Origin: Streptococcus panodentis
Lineage (GTDB): Bacteria > Bacillota > Bacilli > Lactobacillales > Streptococcaceae
Direction of reading: 5' to 3'
NCBI RefSeq assembly: GCF_017884005.1
Contig: NZ_QFAY01000006.1
Coordinates: 1 to 25,197, forward strand
DNA: 25,197 nt
Positions 1 to 7,226 of this stretch are shown piece after piece. How positions within the stretch are numbered: position 1 is the first letter of the stretch; every line of letters begins with the position of its first letter. The notes under the pieces were generated by a model. That model ran no database searches and was not told the origin of the DNA. It saw only the letters and a program-made list of their open reading frames with translations. Made by a program: the position numbers and the translations under genes.

Positions 1-96
1 CGGGACTACCTGCAGACCGGTGCCGGCATTGATCTGGGCTTCGACCTCAACAAGGCCCATTTCTTTGATGCAGAGACCGAGCAGGCGGTTTACTGA
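1..96 (+). CDS. msmK: C-terminal end of a sugar ABC transporter ATP-binding protein (MsmK/UgpC-like), partial
   Basis: An open frame from the window edge runs 31 codons to a TGA at 94-96. The tail reads G-I-D-L-G-F-D-L-N-K-A-H-F-F-D-A-E-T-E-Q-A-V-Y. The 'F-D-x-x-K-A-H-F-F-D-x-E-T-E' ending is typical of the regulatory C-terminal domain of MalK/MsmK/UgpC-type ATPases, which energise multiple-sugar importers and in streptococci are often shared between several permeases. No catalytic motif lies in the visible part, so the call rests on the tail alone. It is probably an ordinary chromosomal gene marking the left border of the accessory region. Confidence 0.7.
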   Translation, partial: RDYLQTGAGIDLGFDLNKAHFFDAETEQAVY

Positions 97-327
97 GGCC
101 GATGGCAACTGATATATAGTTATTTAGGGCAGCAGATTGGCAGATAGTTATGTTATCATCTCATACTCTTTGAAAATCTAAGATGAGGCTGAGGCAAAAG
201 TGTTTCAGCTCTGAAAGTCAGTGAGACGATGTATGGTTACTGACTTGACTCGCACCCCTTGTCATCTTTGATTTTCTTTGAGTGCCAGCAATCCGTCTGT
301 TCTGCTTTTGTAAAAAAGGAGACGCTG

Positions 328-507
328 ATGAATACCTCTTGGTATGCACTGCTTGGTAACGATTTCGTTCGCTTGCTGATATTGGATCTTGTTTTTACCG
401 GCTTTGTATGGATGGGTGCCCGCAAGCGGCATTTTTCCTACTGGGTACTGTTTGTTCCAACGATAGCGCTCTTTTTAGGCTATCAACTTTGGCAGATTCT
501 TTGGTAG
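328..507 (+). CDS. small two-helix membrane protein, 59 aa, unknown function
   Basis: ATG at 328 is preceded by AAAAAGGAGACGCTG, a good ribosome site, so this start is preferred over the in-frame upstream codon at 259. The product has two hydrophobic stretches (about residues 13-31 and 37-57) separated by the basic turn G-A-R-K-R-H. That predicts a hairpin with the loop in the cytoplasm. No family was recognised. The 231 bp between the msmK end and this gene contain a fragment resembling the streptococcal 'TACTCTTTGAAAATCT' intergenic repeat and no clear promoter (a poor TTGACT at about 243 is the best candidate). It is real mainly on the strength of the ribosome site and hydrophobic pattern; it could be a remnant. 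Confidence 0.45.
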   Translation: MNTSWYALLGNDFVRLLILDLVFTGFVWMGARKRHFSYWVLFVPTIALFLGYQLWQILW

Positions 508-929
508 CCTTATGGGAAAATCCCTTCTTCCTTTGCGAAATCAAGCCGTATGGCCATCGTCTTGCTCCAACAGTCTGAGTCAAAAAATCAGAAACGAGGC
601 AGGTGAGCTGTCCGCTAAAAAACGGAGTTTTTGTCAGCGGGATTTCATCAAGGAGAGGCTGGGCAAAAGCCCAGTCTTTTGCATCTGCATGAGAAAAAAC
701 AGATGGGCACAGTAGTTGATGGGCATCTTCGTTCACTTTTTCAAAGATATAGAAGTCTGTGGATAAGAGCAAAAGCAGGTCTTCCTGTCGGCCTTGAAAC
801 AGAGATTTTTATAGAAGTAGTTCCAGCAGGAGTGAAGGGAGTCCTTTGGAGTTTTTGACAGCATAAATGCGGAAATCTGGCCAAGATGGCGGGTTCTGCT
901 GGATTTTCTGCTGATTTTTATGGCATATC

Positions 930-964
930 AGGCGGTGAGACAGGCTCCACCGCCTTTTCTTTTT
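930..964 (+). terminator. intrinsic terminator
   Basis: Stem AGGCGGTG (930-937) pairs perfectly with CACCGCCT (948-955), with a 10-nt loop, followed by TTTCTTTTT. It closes any transcript arriving from the left immediately before the promoter of the 1234 gene. Confidence 0.75.
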
Positions 965-1000
965 ATCGTAAACATTAATGGCCGGCTTTTTCTATATAAT
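962..1000 (+). promoter_or_regulatory. promoter P1 with upstream TTTATCGTA motif, no -35 box
   Basis: TATAAT lies at 995-1000. The position 17 nt upstream (972-977) reads ACATTA, unlike TTGACA. TTTATCGTA (962-970) sits 24 nt upstream of the -10, a variant of the TTTATGATA element found at the same distance before the -10 boxes at 7215, 10671 and 24898. Transcription would start near 1007, giving a leader of about 227 nt before the ATG at 1234. Confidence 0.5.
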
Positions 1001-1045
1001 AGAATTAACTCTTGTTTTTATATAGTCTTTTGGCTGGCTTTCCTT

Positions 1046-1079
1046 CTCAATGAAAATCATCAGCAAATGAGGCAGGAAC
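1046..1079. repeat. left arm of a 34-nt inverted repeat pair
   Basis: The arm beginning CTCAATGAAAATCATCAGCA matches the reverse complement of 2621-2654 at 31 of 34 positions. The two arms bracket the 403-aa gene. The sequence resembles the widespread streptococcal interspersed repeat that begins ACTCAATGAAAATCA, so the pair may be two independent copies in opposite orientation rather than ends of a mobile unit. Confidence 0.7.
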
Positions 1080-1080
1080 T

Positions 1081-1102
1081 AAAAGGTTCCCCGAACCTTT
1101 TT
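1081..1102 (+). terminator. terminator-like hairpin in the leader of the 1234 gene
   Basis: AAAAGGTTC (1081-1089), loop CCC, GAACCTTTT (1093-1101), then one more T. It lies downstream of P1 and upstream of the 1234 coding region, so it could attenuate that transcript. A similar hairpin, AAAAGGTCT-CCC-AGACCTTTT, occurs in the repeat cluster at about 16695-16715, each followed by a CTCCCAG-like sequence, so it may simply be a repeat module. Confidence 0.4.
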
Positions 1103-1233
1103 ACTCTCCCAGACTATGTCACTGCTGAAAGACTATACTGTGTAAAACGATTGAATTTGCCCGCCGAGCTCAGCTGCGGCATCGCCATTTTAAGGAAAAT
1201 CAGTTTGCGAACAGGTCTGATAGAAAGGCTGTT

Positions 1234-2445
1234 ATGAAAAGAATTCAGGACATTGCTTCCACCCACCCAGATGTAAAAAAAGTAGTCAAAAACGGGGTCA
1301 GCCTTGACTCCAAATATGTGGCCAGCCTGCAGGAGGGGGATTCCGACTGGCTGGAGACGGCAGAGCGGATTCCGCGCAGTTTGGAGAGCTATGCCAATGC
1401 GATTGGCAGAAACTTTAACCGCCATGATATTGGCAACAAGGCTAAGGAAACGGCGGCTTTGGCATCGGTGATTTCCTGCCGGGCTGTCGGGATGATAGAT
1501 GCCGCCAAGCAGGTATCGGAAAGCACGGGACAGGTCTTTTTTGAGGATATTGTCATCTGCCAGCCGACCAAGAAGGAATATGAGAGCCTGCGTATCTATG
1601 TCCCCCAGCATATTGCCGGCTTTTATCAGCCTGCGGAGCTGCGCAGAATGATTGGACAGGTTTTTCCGGTCAAGGTGATTGATTTGAAGCAGGTGGTCTT
1701 TGCCAAACGCTACAACTCTTTTAAAAAAGGGGAGGAGCAGCAGCTGGAAAATGAATATGTAGCCTTGGGAGACATCAATATTGCTGAGTACCTGCTGAAC
1801 AGTCAGGTTTTGCAGGAGCTGGAAGACGGCAGTGAGCGGTCGCCTATTCATGATGTGCAAAAGGGGATGGTCAATTATATTTCGGACAATGGTGTGTTTG
1901 TGCTGACCGCCAATCTGGAACGGGTCTTTATCCCCAACAAGGCCTTTAGCTATAAGTATTATTCACGGGTTCTACAGCCTCAGGATTATGTGGCAGCTGG
2001 TGAGCTGATTGATTTCAGATTTGTCCGCGGCCGCTATGAGCAGGCAGATGACAAGCGCAAACGTTTGGGCATTGAGGGGGCTTCACCCAATATTGTCGGC
2101 GAGCGGCTTTCGCTGGAAAAAAATCCTCAGGAGGTCATTCAGACTTTCATTGATGCCGGCCCGGGAACCGTTGCTTCCGGCTATATCACGGATTTCAACG
2201 CTATTAAGGGCCATTATTTTGAAATAGACGGAGCCTACGGCTATCCTGTCCGTCTGGTTGCCAGTGAGCGCATCAGGCCCAAGCTTTTTCAGAATCGGCA
2301 GAAAATTTCAGTGGTGCTGCGTCAGGGCAGCTATGAGTTTGCTGCGGATAAGACAGGTAAGCCTTATCTCAAAGTCCGAGCGACGGTTGTCTACAATTCG
2401 ACCTACAATGAGCAGGCCGGCTTAGAGGATTTTTTTGACAGATAG
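1234..2445 (+). CDS. S1/OB-fold-like protein of unknown function, 403 aa
   Basis: ATG at 1234 follows AGAAAGGCTGTT, a moderate ribosome site. The protein is soluble, with no signal peptide or membrane helix. Residues about 210-262 have the pattern K-G-M-V-x-x-I-S-D-N-G-V-F-V followed by I-P-N-K-A-F and D-Y-V-A-A-G-E-L-I-D-F. That is reminiscent of an S1-type RNA-binding OB fold. A second possible beta-rich segment lies at about 310-360 (V-A-S-G-Y-I-T-D-F). This resemblance is by eye only, and no catalytic motif was recognised. Its own promoter (P1) shares the element seen before T4SS genes downstream, hinting at co-regulation. The gene is bracketed by a 34-nt inverted repeat. A role in nucleic-acid binding would be an inference. 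Confidence 0.75.
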   Translation: MKRIQDIASTHPDVKKVVKNGVSLDSKYVASLQEGDSDWLETAERIPRSLESYANAIGRNFNRHDIGNKAKETAALASVISCRAVGMIDAAKQVSESTGQVFFEDIVICQPTKKEYESLRIYVPQHIAGFYQPAELRRMIGQVFPVKVIDLKQVVFAKRYNSFKKGEEQQLENEYVALGDINIAEYLLNSQVLQELEDGSERSPIHDVQKGMVNYISDNGVFVLTANLERVFIPNKAFSYKYYSRVLQPQDYVAAGELIDFRFVRGRYEQADDKRKRLGIEGASPNIVGERLSLEKNPQEVIQTFIDAGPGTVASGYITDFNAIKGHYFEIDGAYGYPVRLVASERIRPKLFQNRQKISVVLRQGSYEFAADKTGKPYLKVRATVVYNSTYNEQAGLEDFFDR

Positions 2446-2797
2446 GAAAAGCCGGCTGCTTTGCGCTCCTATCGTCCCTTAGTTTATCTTAGCTCCAACA
2501 GCCAGCTCCGACATGGGCAGTATTGAAACGATTATTTTCCCTACTGCTAGATTAGTGCAGGAGTGGGAGAAAGTCCTGCGGGATTTCTCGTGGCAGGAGC
2601 CGCCAGCTGCCACCCTGTCTGCTCCTGCCTAGTTTGCTGATGATTTTCATTGAGTATAAGGCGGCGGGCGGTCTGCTCCAAAGGGGAACTCGTTTGAGCA
2701 TGCAGTGCGGCTGGTTGGATTTTCTTGCTGTTTTTGTATTTGGGATTCGCCAAGTCTGACTTGAGTGGTTCTGCCAGTTTTTTAGAGAGGAGCGCAG
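2446..2797. repeat. gene-free interval with inverted-repeat arm and hairpins (352 bp)
   Basis: It contains an imperfect hairpin GAGAAAGTCC-TGC-GGGATTTCTC (about 2569-2592), a GGCAG...CTGCC palindrome and the right inverted-repeat arm at 2621-2654. No TATAAT-type promoter with correct spacing was seen, so the downstream operon may be transcribed from P1 or from a promoter I could not identify. Confidence 0.5.
2621..2654. repeat. right arm of the 34-nt inverted repeat pair
   Basis: Reverse complement of 1046-1079 with three mismatches. It lies 176 bp after the stop of the 403-aa gene. Confidence 0.7.
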
Positions 2798-3262
2798 TTG
2801 GATACAGCTTTTTTTAATACAGTCATCTATTATCTGATTGTTTTTGCAGAAATCTTTCTTGGTCTGTCTATTATTGGTTCGGGCATTGTCTGGGTTATCG
2901 GCGACCAAACCAATAATGTGGAGCGAAAGCGCAAATCCGGTTTGATTTTTTTGATTTCAGTCTCTTTCTTTTATCTTTTCCGTTTTGGTTCCATTGCCAT
3001 CATGGCGCTTTTATTTTCTAAGGGCGCTGTTCAGGGAGTGGAGGAGAAAAATCTGCTCTACCTGCTGCGGATTGCTCAGGTTCTGGTCTTGGCGCTGGTG
3101 CCGACTTTTTCCATTATTCAGCATTATATTTACAGGTATCAGTATTTGATTATCGAAAGAGAAGAAAGCCGGCAGCGGCAGCGGCTCTATTTTTATATTG
3201 CTTTTGTACTGACGGCCTGCATTGTCGGTCTGCTGGAACTGATGATTGGATTGGTAAAGTGA
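2798..3262 (+). CDS. four-helix membrane protein of the T4SS-like operon, 154 aa, unknown function
   Basis: TTG start at 2798 with GAGAGGAG six bases upstream; no ATG is available near that ribosome site. The protein has about four hydrophobic segments (about residues 7-34, 46-70, 88-110, 130-152), with a basic cytoplasmic loop after helix 1 (N-V-E-R-K-R-K-S-G) and another after helix 3 (R-E-E-S-R-Q-R-Q-R). No family was recognised. Its stop is 7 bp before the coupling protein start, so the two are almost certainly co-transcribed. Position directly before a VirD4-like gene suggests a membrane partner of the coupling protein, which is an inference. Confidence 0.75.
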   Translation: MDTAFFNTVIYYLIVFAEIFLGLSIIGSGIVWVIGDQTNNVERKRKSGLIFLISVSFFYLFRFGSIAIMALLFSKGAVQGVEEKNLLYLLRIAQVLVLALVPTFSIIQHYIYRYQYLIIEREESRQRQRLYFYIAFVLTACIVGLLELMIGLVK

Positions 3263-3269
3263 GGTTATC

Positions 3270-6137
3270 ATGCTGTTTTTGCTTTCAAAATTACCTTATA
3301 AACTCAAGGGACACCGAAGCATTGATTATGTAATTTTTGTACTGAGAAAACTGATCTGGCTCCTCTTTCTCTTTGGGGCTGCCAGTCTGGCTGCTGTTCT
3401 TATTCTGTCCATTATCAGACAGCAGATTGGCTTTGGTCTCTTTATCTGCCTGTTTTTGGTTCTTTTTTTGTCTGTCTTTCTGTCTCTTTATCTGGGTTTT
3501 TGGCATACAAATCTGACCAGCCGCCAGCGCTATCAGCTCTTTAAAGAGAGAGGGGACTTTAGAGAGAGGGACCGCGGTCAGGCCATTAAGCGCTACATCT
3601 ATCTGTCCTTCCTTTCTGCGCTGATTTCCAGTGTTGACATCATTGTTCTGACCCTTAATAATTACATCATTGCGGTCTTTAATCAGCTTTATGTATCAGT
3701 CAGCGACTTCCTCAAAAAGGGAGGGGCCTACTTTGATTATAAGACCTTATCGCCTCTGATTGGCAATCAGTTTTGGAACACCCTGCTCTTAATCGCGCCG
3801 GTCTTTCTCTTTGTCTACCTGCTCTATAATTCTTACAGCAGCGAGATTGTCGTTTATGATGACCTGATGAAGCTGTGGCTGAAAAAGCGTTTCTTTAAGC
3901 ACAAGAAAGTGACGCATCTGTTTAATGATTTGGACAATGCTGGTGATGCTTTCCTGCGGTTGGGGCGCAATTCTGACATCGGCGATGATGTTATCCTGAA
4001 AACAGATGTCAGGCGGCTGCATACAGCTGGTTTTGGACCGATCGGTTCTGGTAAGTCTGTGGCCATTGCCAAGCCGGCCATTGTGCAGGATGCCCGCAAT
4101 GTGACGGTGTATCTGAAAGAATATGCCAAGTTTATCAGAGAGCAGGACAAAAAGATCGAGGTCCTGCATATTACAGATGAACAGCAGCTCTTGGAAACCC
4201 AGCACGATTACTATGAAGAATGGTATGAAAAAGGGCTGGGGAAAAGACTGATTAACGGTTTCTATGTCAATGAGCCTTCGGGAGATTTAATCCATGATGC
4301 GGTGGATATTATCAGGCGGACGGGCTTTCCAGAAGATATGATCTGGCTGGTGGATCCGACCAAGGAGGATACGGACGGAATCAATATTTTTGATGCGGAG
4401 ACCCATACAGCTGCCGGGCTGACTTCGGACTTGATCCGCAACTTTGCTGATGAAGGCGGCAGCGGCGGCGGGAATACATTCTTTAAAAATGCCGAGCAGG
4501 CTTATGTGCGCAATCTGGTCTTTATGCTCAAATCAACAGCCCGGATTGAAAAGAGCTATTTGGACGTCAATCTCAACGGCGGCTCTCCAACTCTGAGTGA
4601 GTTTTATGACTTGCTGGAAATTCCTTCCTTGGTTATCAAACGGCTGAAGCTCTTTAAGGTCTATAGAGATGCCAGTGAGCGGGAGTTTAAGCGGCTTTAT
4701 GAGGAACCCTATCAGGAGCTCTACCGTCAGGAAAAAGAAGCTTTTGTCCGCAAGGGCGGGCTTCCTTCCCGCTTTGACTCGCATATGTCCCCTCAGCTGC
4801 GCAGGGCTTTCAATCAAAAGCGGGATGCCGAGTCTAGAAATAAGATCATCAACACGACCTATCATTACTTCGCAGATGCCTATAAGGAGGACCCGCGGAC
4901 CGGTATTGAATACATTACCCACGATGCCAATATTGAGGGCATGAAAAATACCATCCGCAAGCTGGCCTCTTCGGATCTGGTACGGCGGATTTTCTTTTCT
5001 CAGTCTACCAAAGACATCGACATTCTCCTTAAAACCGGCGGCTTTCTCTTGGTCAATACAGCCCGGGGACCGGTCGATGACGACAGTTCCAGAATGATCG
5101 GCCAGATTACGGATATGATTGTCCAAAAGGGTGTGCTCAGGAGGAATTCCAGCACCATGGATCCTTTCTTTTCCATCATCGAAGATGAATACGGCTGGGT
5201 GACAACCCCCAATACGGAGCGTTTTCTCAACCAGTGCCGCAAGTACAATACGGCGGTGCTGGGACTGTATCAGAACTATGAGCAGATTGAAGCCAGTCTG
5301 GGGGCTTCTGATACGGCTGCCCTGCTTAATTCTTATCGGAATATCTTTGTCTTTCAGGGCAGTTCCAATAAGTCTGCTGAAACTATTGTTGAGCGGGCAG
5401 GGACAGAGAAAAAAGTCAGCCGCATGACCAATAAGGGCAGCGTGGATATGTTAGCTGGAAATGACAACAATGCTTCCTCTTACCGGGAGGAAATTGCCGA
5501 GGAAGAAGTGACCAGCAGCTCTGAACTCTTCCGGTTGGAAAAATTTCAGTTTGCAGGCGTTCATGTTATTGATGACGAAGAGAGCGAGCTGGTCAAGGTG
5601 ACTCCGACACCTTCGTTTGATCTGCCTATTTTCAAGGATCCGCACTATAAGCCTCCCTTTGATGTGGAGCAAAATGAAGAGGACCGGCAGGCTTACGATA
5701 TCTGGAAAGAGCAGGTGGAGCGCTACTATGTTGAGCGGCATTCAGAGGGAGTGATCCCCTTTGAGCGCTTTACTCCGGAAGAGCAGCGCATCATTCTGGG
5801 TTTGGATGAAGAAAGGCAGCCGCTGGAAAAACCTCGAAAAAGCGGCAGGAGAAAGGCTGCAAAGAAGGAACAGCCGGCTGTCCCGGCAGCAGCAGCCAAG
5901 CGGGCAGAGCCCGATAAAGCGGCAGCAGTCAGCGAAAGTGCCGCGGCCAGTCATGAGGAAGGGATGGCTTCTCCGTTTGCTCAGGCTGCAGAGTCTTCGG
6001 CAGCTGACCCTGCTGTGTCGGGCTTGGAACCCCCAGCGGAGCCGCAGGGCGAAAAGCCCGCGGAAGAGAAGCTGGCTGCTCCATCCTCAGCCAAAGCCAA
6101 ACCTTCCAAAAAATACAATCCACTCATGGATGATTAA
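3270..6137 (+). CDS. VirD4/TraG-type coupling ATPase, 955 aa
   Basis: T4SS coupling proteins dock substrates at the inner face of the channel. ATG at 3270 has GTGAGG upstream. About four membrane segments lie in the first 190 residues (roughly 25-48, 50-73, 110-135, 167-186), more than the usual two. Walker A is G-P-I-G-S-G-K-S with Lys262. L-V-D-P-T-K-E-D-x-D-G-I-N-I-F-D matches the TraG 'NP' region. Walker B-like I-I-E-D-E-Y-G-W-V has E638-D-E640, and the downstream L-Y-Q-N-Y-E-Q-I and N-I-F-V-F-Q-G motifs are family-typical. After about residue 850 comes a Lys/Arg then Ala/Pro/Glu-rich tail ending K-K-Y-N-P-L-M-D-D, perhaps a flexible substrate-docking arm. It is the only ATPase here with classical T4SS ancestry and intact Walker motifs. 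Confidence 0.9.
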   Translation: MLFLLSKLPYKLKGHRSIDYVIFVLRKLIWLLFLFGAASLAAVLILSIIRQQIGFGLFICLFLVLFLSVFLSLYLGFWHTNLTSRQRYQLFKERGDFRERDRGQAIKRYIYLSFLSALISSVDIIVLTLNNYIIAVFNQLYVSVSDFLKKGGAYFDYKTLSPLIGNQFWNTLLLIAPVFLFVYLLYNSYSSEIVVYDDLMKLWLKKRFFKHKKVTHLFNDLDNAGDAFLRLGRNSDIGDDVILKTDVRRLHTAGFGPIGSGKSVAIAKPAIVQDARNVTVYLKEYAKFIREQDKKIEVLHITDEQQLLETQHDYYEEWYEKGLGKRLINGFYVNEPSGDLIHDAVDIIRRTGFPEDMIWLVDPTKEDTDGINIFDAETHTAAGLTSDLIRNFADEGGSGGGNTFFKNAEQAYVRNLVFMLKSTARIEKSYLDVNLNGGSPTLSEFYDLLEIPSLVIKRLKLFKVYRDASEREFKRLYEEPYQELYRQEKEAFVRKGGLPSRFDSHMSPQLRRAFNQKRDAESRNKIINTTYHYFADAYKEDPRTGIEYITHDANIEGMKNTIRKLASSDLVRRIFFSQSTKDIDILLKTGGFLLVNTARGPVDDDSSRMIGQITDMIVQKGVLRRNSSTMDPFFSIIEDEYGWVTTPNTERFLNQCRKYNTAVLGLYQNYEQIEASLGASDTAALLNSYRNIFVFQGSSNKSAETIVERAGTEKKVSRMTNKGSVDMLAGNDNNASSYREEIAEEEVTSSSELFRLEKFQFAGVHVIDDEESELVKVTPTPSFDLPIFKDPHYKPPFDVEQNEEDRQAYDIWKEQVERYYVERHSEGVIPFERFTPEEQRIILGLDEERQPLEKPRKSGRRKAAKKEQPAVPAAAAKRAEPDKAAAVSESAAASHEEGMASPFAQAAESSAADPAVSGLEPPAEPQGEKPAEEKLAAPSSAKAKPSKKYNPLMDD

Positions 6138-6161
6138 CCGCTACTGAACAAAGGAGGTCTT

Positions 6162-6914
6162 ATGTCTGCTGAAAGCCATTCTGTTTTTTCCCGCAAGCAT
6201 GACAGCTATGTGCTGCTGGGATTTATCTGTCTCTGTCTGCTGTCTTGGTTCTTATGGCATTACCAGATCAATATAGGCCATAGGCTGATCTGGTCTTCGT
6301 CGCTTTCCCTCTCTTTTCCGGTCCTGTACCTGATTTTTGTCTGCTATTATCTGCGGGTAAGGCTTTTGCTCAGAGACGCTCCGTCTGAGGAACAGCAGGA
6401 GCGAGCACTCGGTCCTGTCGCGGATGCCCTGATCCTTCTCTCCTTTTCCCTCTTGCTGCTGACATTGATTGGTGTAGCTATGAGTTTTTTCTCTAATCAG
6501 GTCACTTACGACAAAATGATGTTTATCGAGAAAGACTCCCGACGGGCCCAGCAGGTCTTTCAGCCAGCTTCCGGAAGCTATGAAGAGCTGCTGGAGCGGA
6601 TAGAGGGGCAGGACAGACAGGTGGTTTTCTTTTATAAGCTGAGCTGCAGAAAATGCCAGCGCTCCGTGCCAGCGCTTCTGTCCCGAGTGCGGGATAAGCG
6701 GAAAATCCTCTTTGTAGACGGTGCTTCAGAGGCCGGTCAAAAACTGACCCAGCACTATGGTATTGATCAAGTATCCACAGCCCTTGTCTGGGAGAAGGGG
6801 GGCTATCAGGTTTACAGTCTGGCCACCAAGGAAGATGACGGCCTGGTGACTATTCAGGAAGCGGAAATGAAGCGAATCGTCGATACCGTCAATGAGAGTG
6901 GGACGACGAACTGA
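6162..6914 (+). CDS. membrane-anchored thioredoxin-like protein, 250 aa
   Basis: ATG at 6162 is preceded by AAAGGAGGTCTT, a strong ribosome site. Three hydrophobic segments (about residues 17-36, 42-64, 88-110) are followed by a soluble domain. V-V-F-F-Y-K-L-S-C-R-K-C-Q (Cys162-x-x-Cys165) after a beta strand, then K-I-L-F-V-D-G, resembles a thioredoxin fold active site. The basic R-V-R-L-L-L-R after helix 2 puts that loop inside, so the C-x-x-C domain should face outside. A thiol-disulfide oxidoreductase acting on exported T4SS parts is a reasonable inference; the cell-wall hydrolase at 21288 carries seven cysteines. The cis-Pro typical of thioredoxins is not obvious (near Q-V-S-T-A-L), so activity is uncertain. 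Confidence 0.8.
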   Translation: MSAESHSVFSRKHDSYVLLGFICLCLLSWFLWHYQINIGHRLIWSSSLSLSFPVLYLIFVCYYLRVRLLLRDAPSEEQQERALGPVADALILLSFSLLLLTLIGVAMSFFSNQVTYDKMMFIEKDSRRAQQVFQPASGSYEELLERIEGQDRQVVFFYKLSCRKCQRSVPALLSRVRDKRKILFVDGASEAGQKLTQHYGIDQVSTALVWEKGGYQVYSLATKEDDGLVTIQEAEMKRIVDTVNESGTTN

Positions 6915-7130
6915 TACTTTTCGACAATCTCTTCCATTCACGCCAGCGTCGCCCTGCCTTACTCCGGTACAGCCTGCGGGGCTCAAACAGTTCGAGGTAC
7001 TATTTGAGGCTGGAGATAAGGGAAATGCAGTTCCCAATTTTCGTCAAGTCCGGAGGACTGTCAGAGCCAACGAAGCTTGGTTTTGATTTTTGAAGAGCAG
7101 CGCTCTTCTGATTGGATTTATGTCTGTGAT

Positions 7131-7181
7131 AGCGGGCGGAGAGTATCAGGTATTCTGATAGTCTTTCGGCCCGCTTTTCTT
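7131..7181 (+). terminator. intrinsic terminator with nested hairpin
   Basis: AGCGGGC (7131-7137) pairs with GCCCGCT (7169-7175). Inside it TATCAG (7144-7149) pairs with CTGATA (7155-7160). A T-rich run, TTTTCTTTTT, follows. It separates the coupling-protein block from the next promoter. Confidence 0.75.
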
Positions 7182-7220
7182 TTTATGATAAACTTTTTTA
7201 GCGACTTTTTCGGCTATAAT
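7182..7220 (+). promoter_or_regulatory. promoter P2 with TTTATGATA motif, no -35 box
   Basis: TATAAT at 7215-7220. The -35 position (7192-7197) reads ACTTTT. TTTATGATA at 7182-7190 lies 24 nt upstream of the -10. Because the ATG is at 7227, transcription starting 6-7 nt after the -10 would give a leaderless or nearly leaderless mRNA. Confidence 0.55.
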
Positions 7221-7226
7221 ACAGAC

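Larger units (their letters stand above)
508..1233. repeat. gene-free, hairpin-rich intergenic region (726 bp)
   Basis: No convincing gene was found. Short ORFs here lack ribosome sites and run through obvious hairpins. Visible pieces are a copy start of the 'CTTGCTCCAACAGTC' streptococcal repeat at about 562-578, a CTGGGC-AAAA-GCCCAG hairpin at about 659-674, an intrinsic terminator at 930-964, a promoter at 962-1000, the 34-nt inverted-repeat arm at 1046-1079 and an A-rich/GC hairpin/T-rich structure at 1081-1102. The last 230 nt would be the 5' leader of the gene at 1234. Confidence 0.6.
6915..7226. repeat. intergenic repeat remnant, terminator and promoter (312 bp)
   Basis: No gene. Positions about 6913-7060 look like a degenerate copy of the streptococcal element with 'GATACTTTTCGACAATCTC', 'CGCCAGCGTCGCC' and 'GAGGCTGGAGATAAGG' blocks. 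A GAAGAGC-AGC-GCTCTTC hairpin at 7092-7108 and the terminator/promoter pair listed separately complete the interval. Confidence 0.6.

Noticed and set aside
920..1237. 105-codon plus-strand ORF
   Set aside because: Runs through a terminator, a promoter and a repeat arm; no ribosome site.
1114..1860. 248-codon minus-strand ORF
   Set aside because: It lies opposite the 403-aa gene, has no ribosome site and overlaps that gene's leader; a shadow frame.
4533..5126. 197-codon minus-strand ORF
   Set aside because: Antisense to the coupling-protein ATPase domain, composition of a mirrored frame and no promoter or ribosome site.
5761..6147. 128-codon plus-strand ORF in another frame of the coupling-protein tail
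   Set aside because: Product of the low-complexity GC-rich tail; no ribosome site and fully inside the real gene.
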